Source: Silanimonas sp. (lineage in GTDB: Bacteria > Pseudomonadota > Gammaproteobacteria > Xanthomonadales > Xanthomonadaceae). Taken from it: a DNA stretch of 64,000 bases. How positions within the stretch are numbered: position 1 is the first letter of the stretch; every line of letters starts with the position of its first letter. The notes beneath the pieces were generated by a model that saw only the letters and a list, made by a program, of their open reading frames with translations, was not told the origin of the DNA and searched no databases. The stretch is taken from the NCBI RefSeq assembly GCF_027531545.1, contig NZ_JAPZSC010000006.1, forward strand, positions 124,001 through 188,000. The letters run 5' to 3'. This document shows positions 63,336 to 64,000 of the stretch, in pieces. The position numbers and the translations under genes were made by a program.

Positions 63336-64000
63336 GCCGCGCCTACACGATCATCGGCGGCGGCCTCGCCGGGGCCCTGCTTGCCGCCCTGCTCGCCCGT
63401 CGCGGCCACCAGGTCGACGTGTTCGAGCGCCGTCCGGACGCGCGGCTGCGGGGCTACGAGGGCGGGCGCTCGATCAACCTGGCGCTCGCGGCGCGTGGCC
63501 TTGCCGTGCTCCGTGAAGCCGGCCTTGGGGAAGCGGTGCTGGCGCAGGCGGTGGCGATGCGCGGTCGCATGGTCCATCCGCGCGAAGGTCAGATCAACTT
63601 CCAACCGTATGGCCGCGTCGATCGTGAGTGCATCTGGTCGGTGCATCGCGGCAACCTGAACCTGCTGCTGCTCGATGCGGCGGAACGGGCCGGGGCGCGC
63701 CTGCATTTCCACCAGCGACTGAACTACGTCGATTTCGCGGCACGCCGTGCCGAGCTGGTGAACGACCACGACCGCAGCGTGCAGTGGATCGACTTCGACG
63801 CGCTGATCGGTGCCGATGGCGCGGGCAGCGCGCTGCGCGCGGCCATGCAGCGCCATGTCGACCTGCACGAGCACTTCGAGCCGCTGGGCCACGGCTACAA
63901 GGAGCTGGAAATCCCGCCGCTGGACGATGGCGGCTTCCGCATCGCACGCGACGCCCTGCATATCTGGCCTCGCGGCGGCTACATGCTGATCGCCCTGCCG
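63332..64000 (+). CDS. kmo: Kynurenine 3-monooxygenase (3' end outside the window)
   Basis: FAD monooxygenase hydroxylating kynurenine with NADPH and O2. The visible 223 residues begin MSRAYTIIGGGLAGALLAAL (FAD ADP-binding motif) and include GYEGGRSINLALAARGL, SVHRGNLNLLLLDAAE and LIGADGAGSALRAAM (DG motif). It overlaps kynU by 4 nt, completing the route from kynurenine onward. The window ends within the gene. Confidence 0.95.
   Translation, partial: MSRAYTIIGGGLAGALLAALLARRGHQVDVFERRPDARLRGYEGGRSINLALAARGLAVLREAGLGEAVLAQAVAMRGRMVHPREGQINFQPYGRVDRECIWSVHRGNLNLLLLDAAERAGARLHFHQRLNYVDFAARRAELVNDHDRSVQWIDFDALIGADGAGSALRAAMQRHVDLHEHFEPLGHGYKELEIPPLDDGGFRIARDALHIWPRGGYMLIALP

Overview
The window is one continuous stretch of dense, GC-rich bacterial chromosome (high-GC throughout by eye). 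Genes commonly overlap by 4 nt (ATGA/GTGA). Several features point to a gammaproteobacterium of the Xanthomonadales (Lysobacter/Luteimonas-like): the guaB-guaA pair, orn, a YqiB-type DUF1249 protein, an rpsF-rpsR-rplI-dnaB-alr neighbourhood, many GTG/TTG starts, a TonB receptor beside a TPR-sulfotransferase, and an M72 peptidase. The genus is inference. I saw no insertion sequence, prophage, integrase or CRISPR array.

Layout. 1-2.6 kb: tail of a DctPQM TRAP uptake operon. 2.6-7.3 kb: GMP synthesis (guaB, guaA), tRNA editing (tadA), a DUF2721 membrane protein and oligoribonuclease. 7.4-11.3 kb: a periplasmic-propeller diguanylate cyclase and an MscS channel. 11.3-14.6 kb: PEP synthase (ppsA) divergent from its regulatory kinase/phosphorylase (ppsR). 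14.6-15.4 kb: DUF1249 gene, then tRNA-Ala(GGC) and tRNA-Glu(TTC) with their own promoter and terminator. 15.5-19.7 kb: TonB-dependent receptor and TPR-sulfotransferase. 19.8-23.2 kb: a choline-monooxygenase-like Rieske oxygenase coupled to a trimethylamine-dehydrogenase-like flavoprotein, then a tiny YjfB-like gene. 23.3-30.1 kb: LysR regulator with divergent NmrA-type protein; RND permease and adaptor divergent from a TetR regulator, with a clear operator between them. 30.2-35.2 kb: accessory-looking stretch (DUF1566 protein, YCF48-like repeats, a decayed redoxin, two alpha/beta hydrolases). 35.2-37.0 kb: packed operon sfp-type PPTase / GIY-YIG / Pro-rich small protein / YgjP metalloprotease. 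37.0-37.4 kb: tRNA-Val(CAC) and a tandem 124-bp repeat carrying DnaA-box-like sites. 37.4-42.9 kb: GST coupled to a PAS-GAF-PAS-GGDEF-EAL protein; msrA; wax ester synthase/DGAT. 42.9-46.7 kb: three overlapping light-repair genes (FeS photolyase, SDR, CPD photolyase). 46.8-50.9 kb: alr, dnaB and the S6-S18-L9 ribosomal genes. 51.1-57.0 kb: secreted M72 metallopeptidase, IscA-family protein, asnS, two small hypotheticals, a degenerate SDR, PilZ, nei. 57.0-64.0 kb: a kynurenine (tryptophan) catabolic operon running off the right end.

The kynurenine operon is the most coherent system. It encodes kynurenine 3-monooxygenase, kynureninase, 3-hydroxyanthranilate dioxygenase, ACMS decarboxylase, 2-aminomuconate semialdehyde dehydrogenase and a Rid-family deaminase. 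Embedded in the same overlapping chain are a beta-carbonic anhydrase and an SbtA-type (DUF897) bicarbonate-transporter-like protein, which suggests handling of the CO2 that the pathway releases. The other items I rate highest are the amine-oxidising flavoprotein with an altered substrate bowl, the DnaA-box repeat beside tRNA-Val, and a recurring promoter arrangement that predicts leaderless mRNAs.
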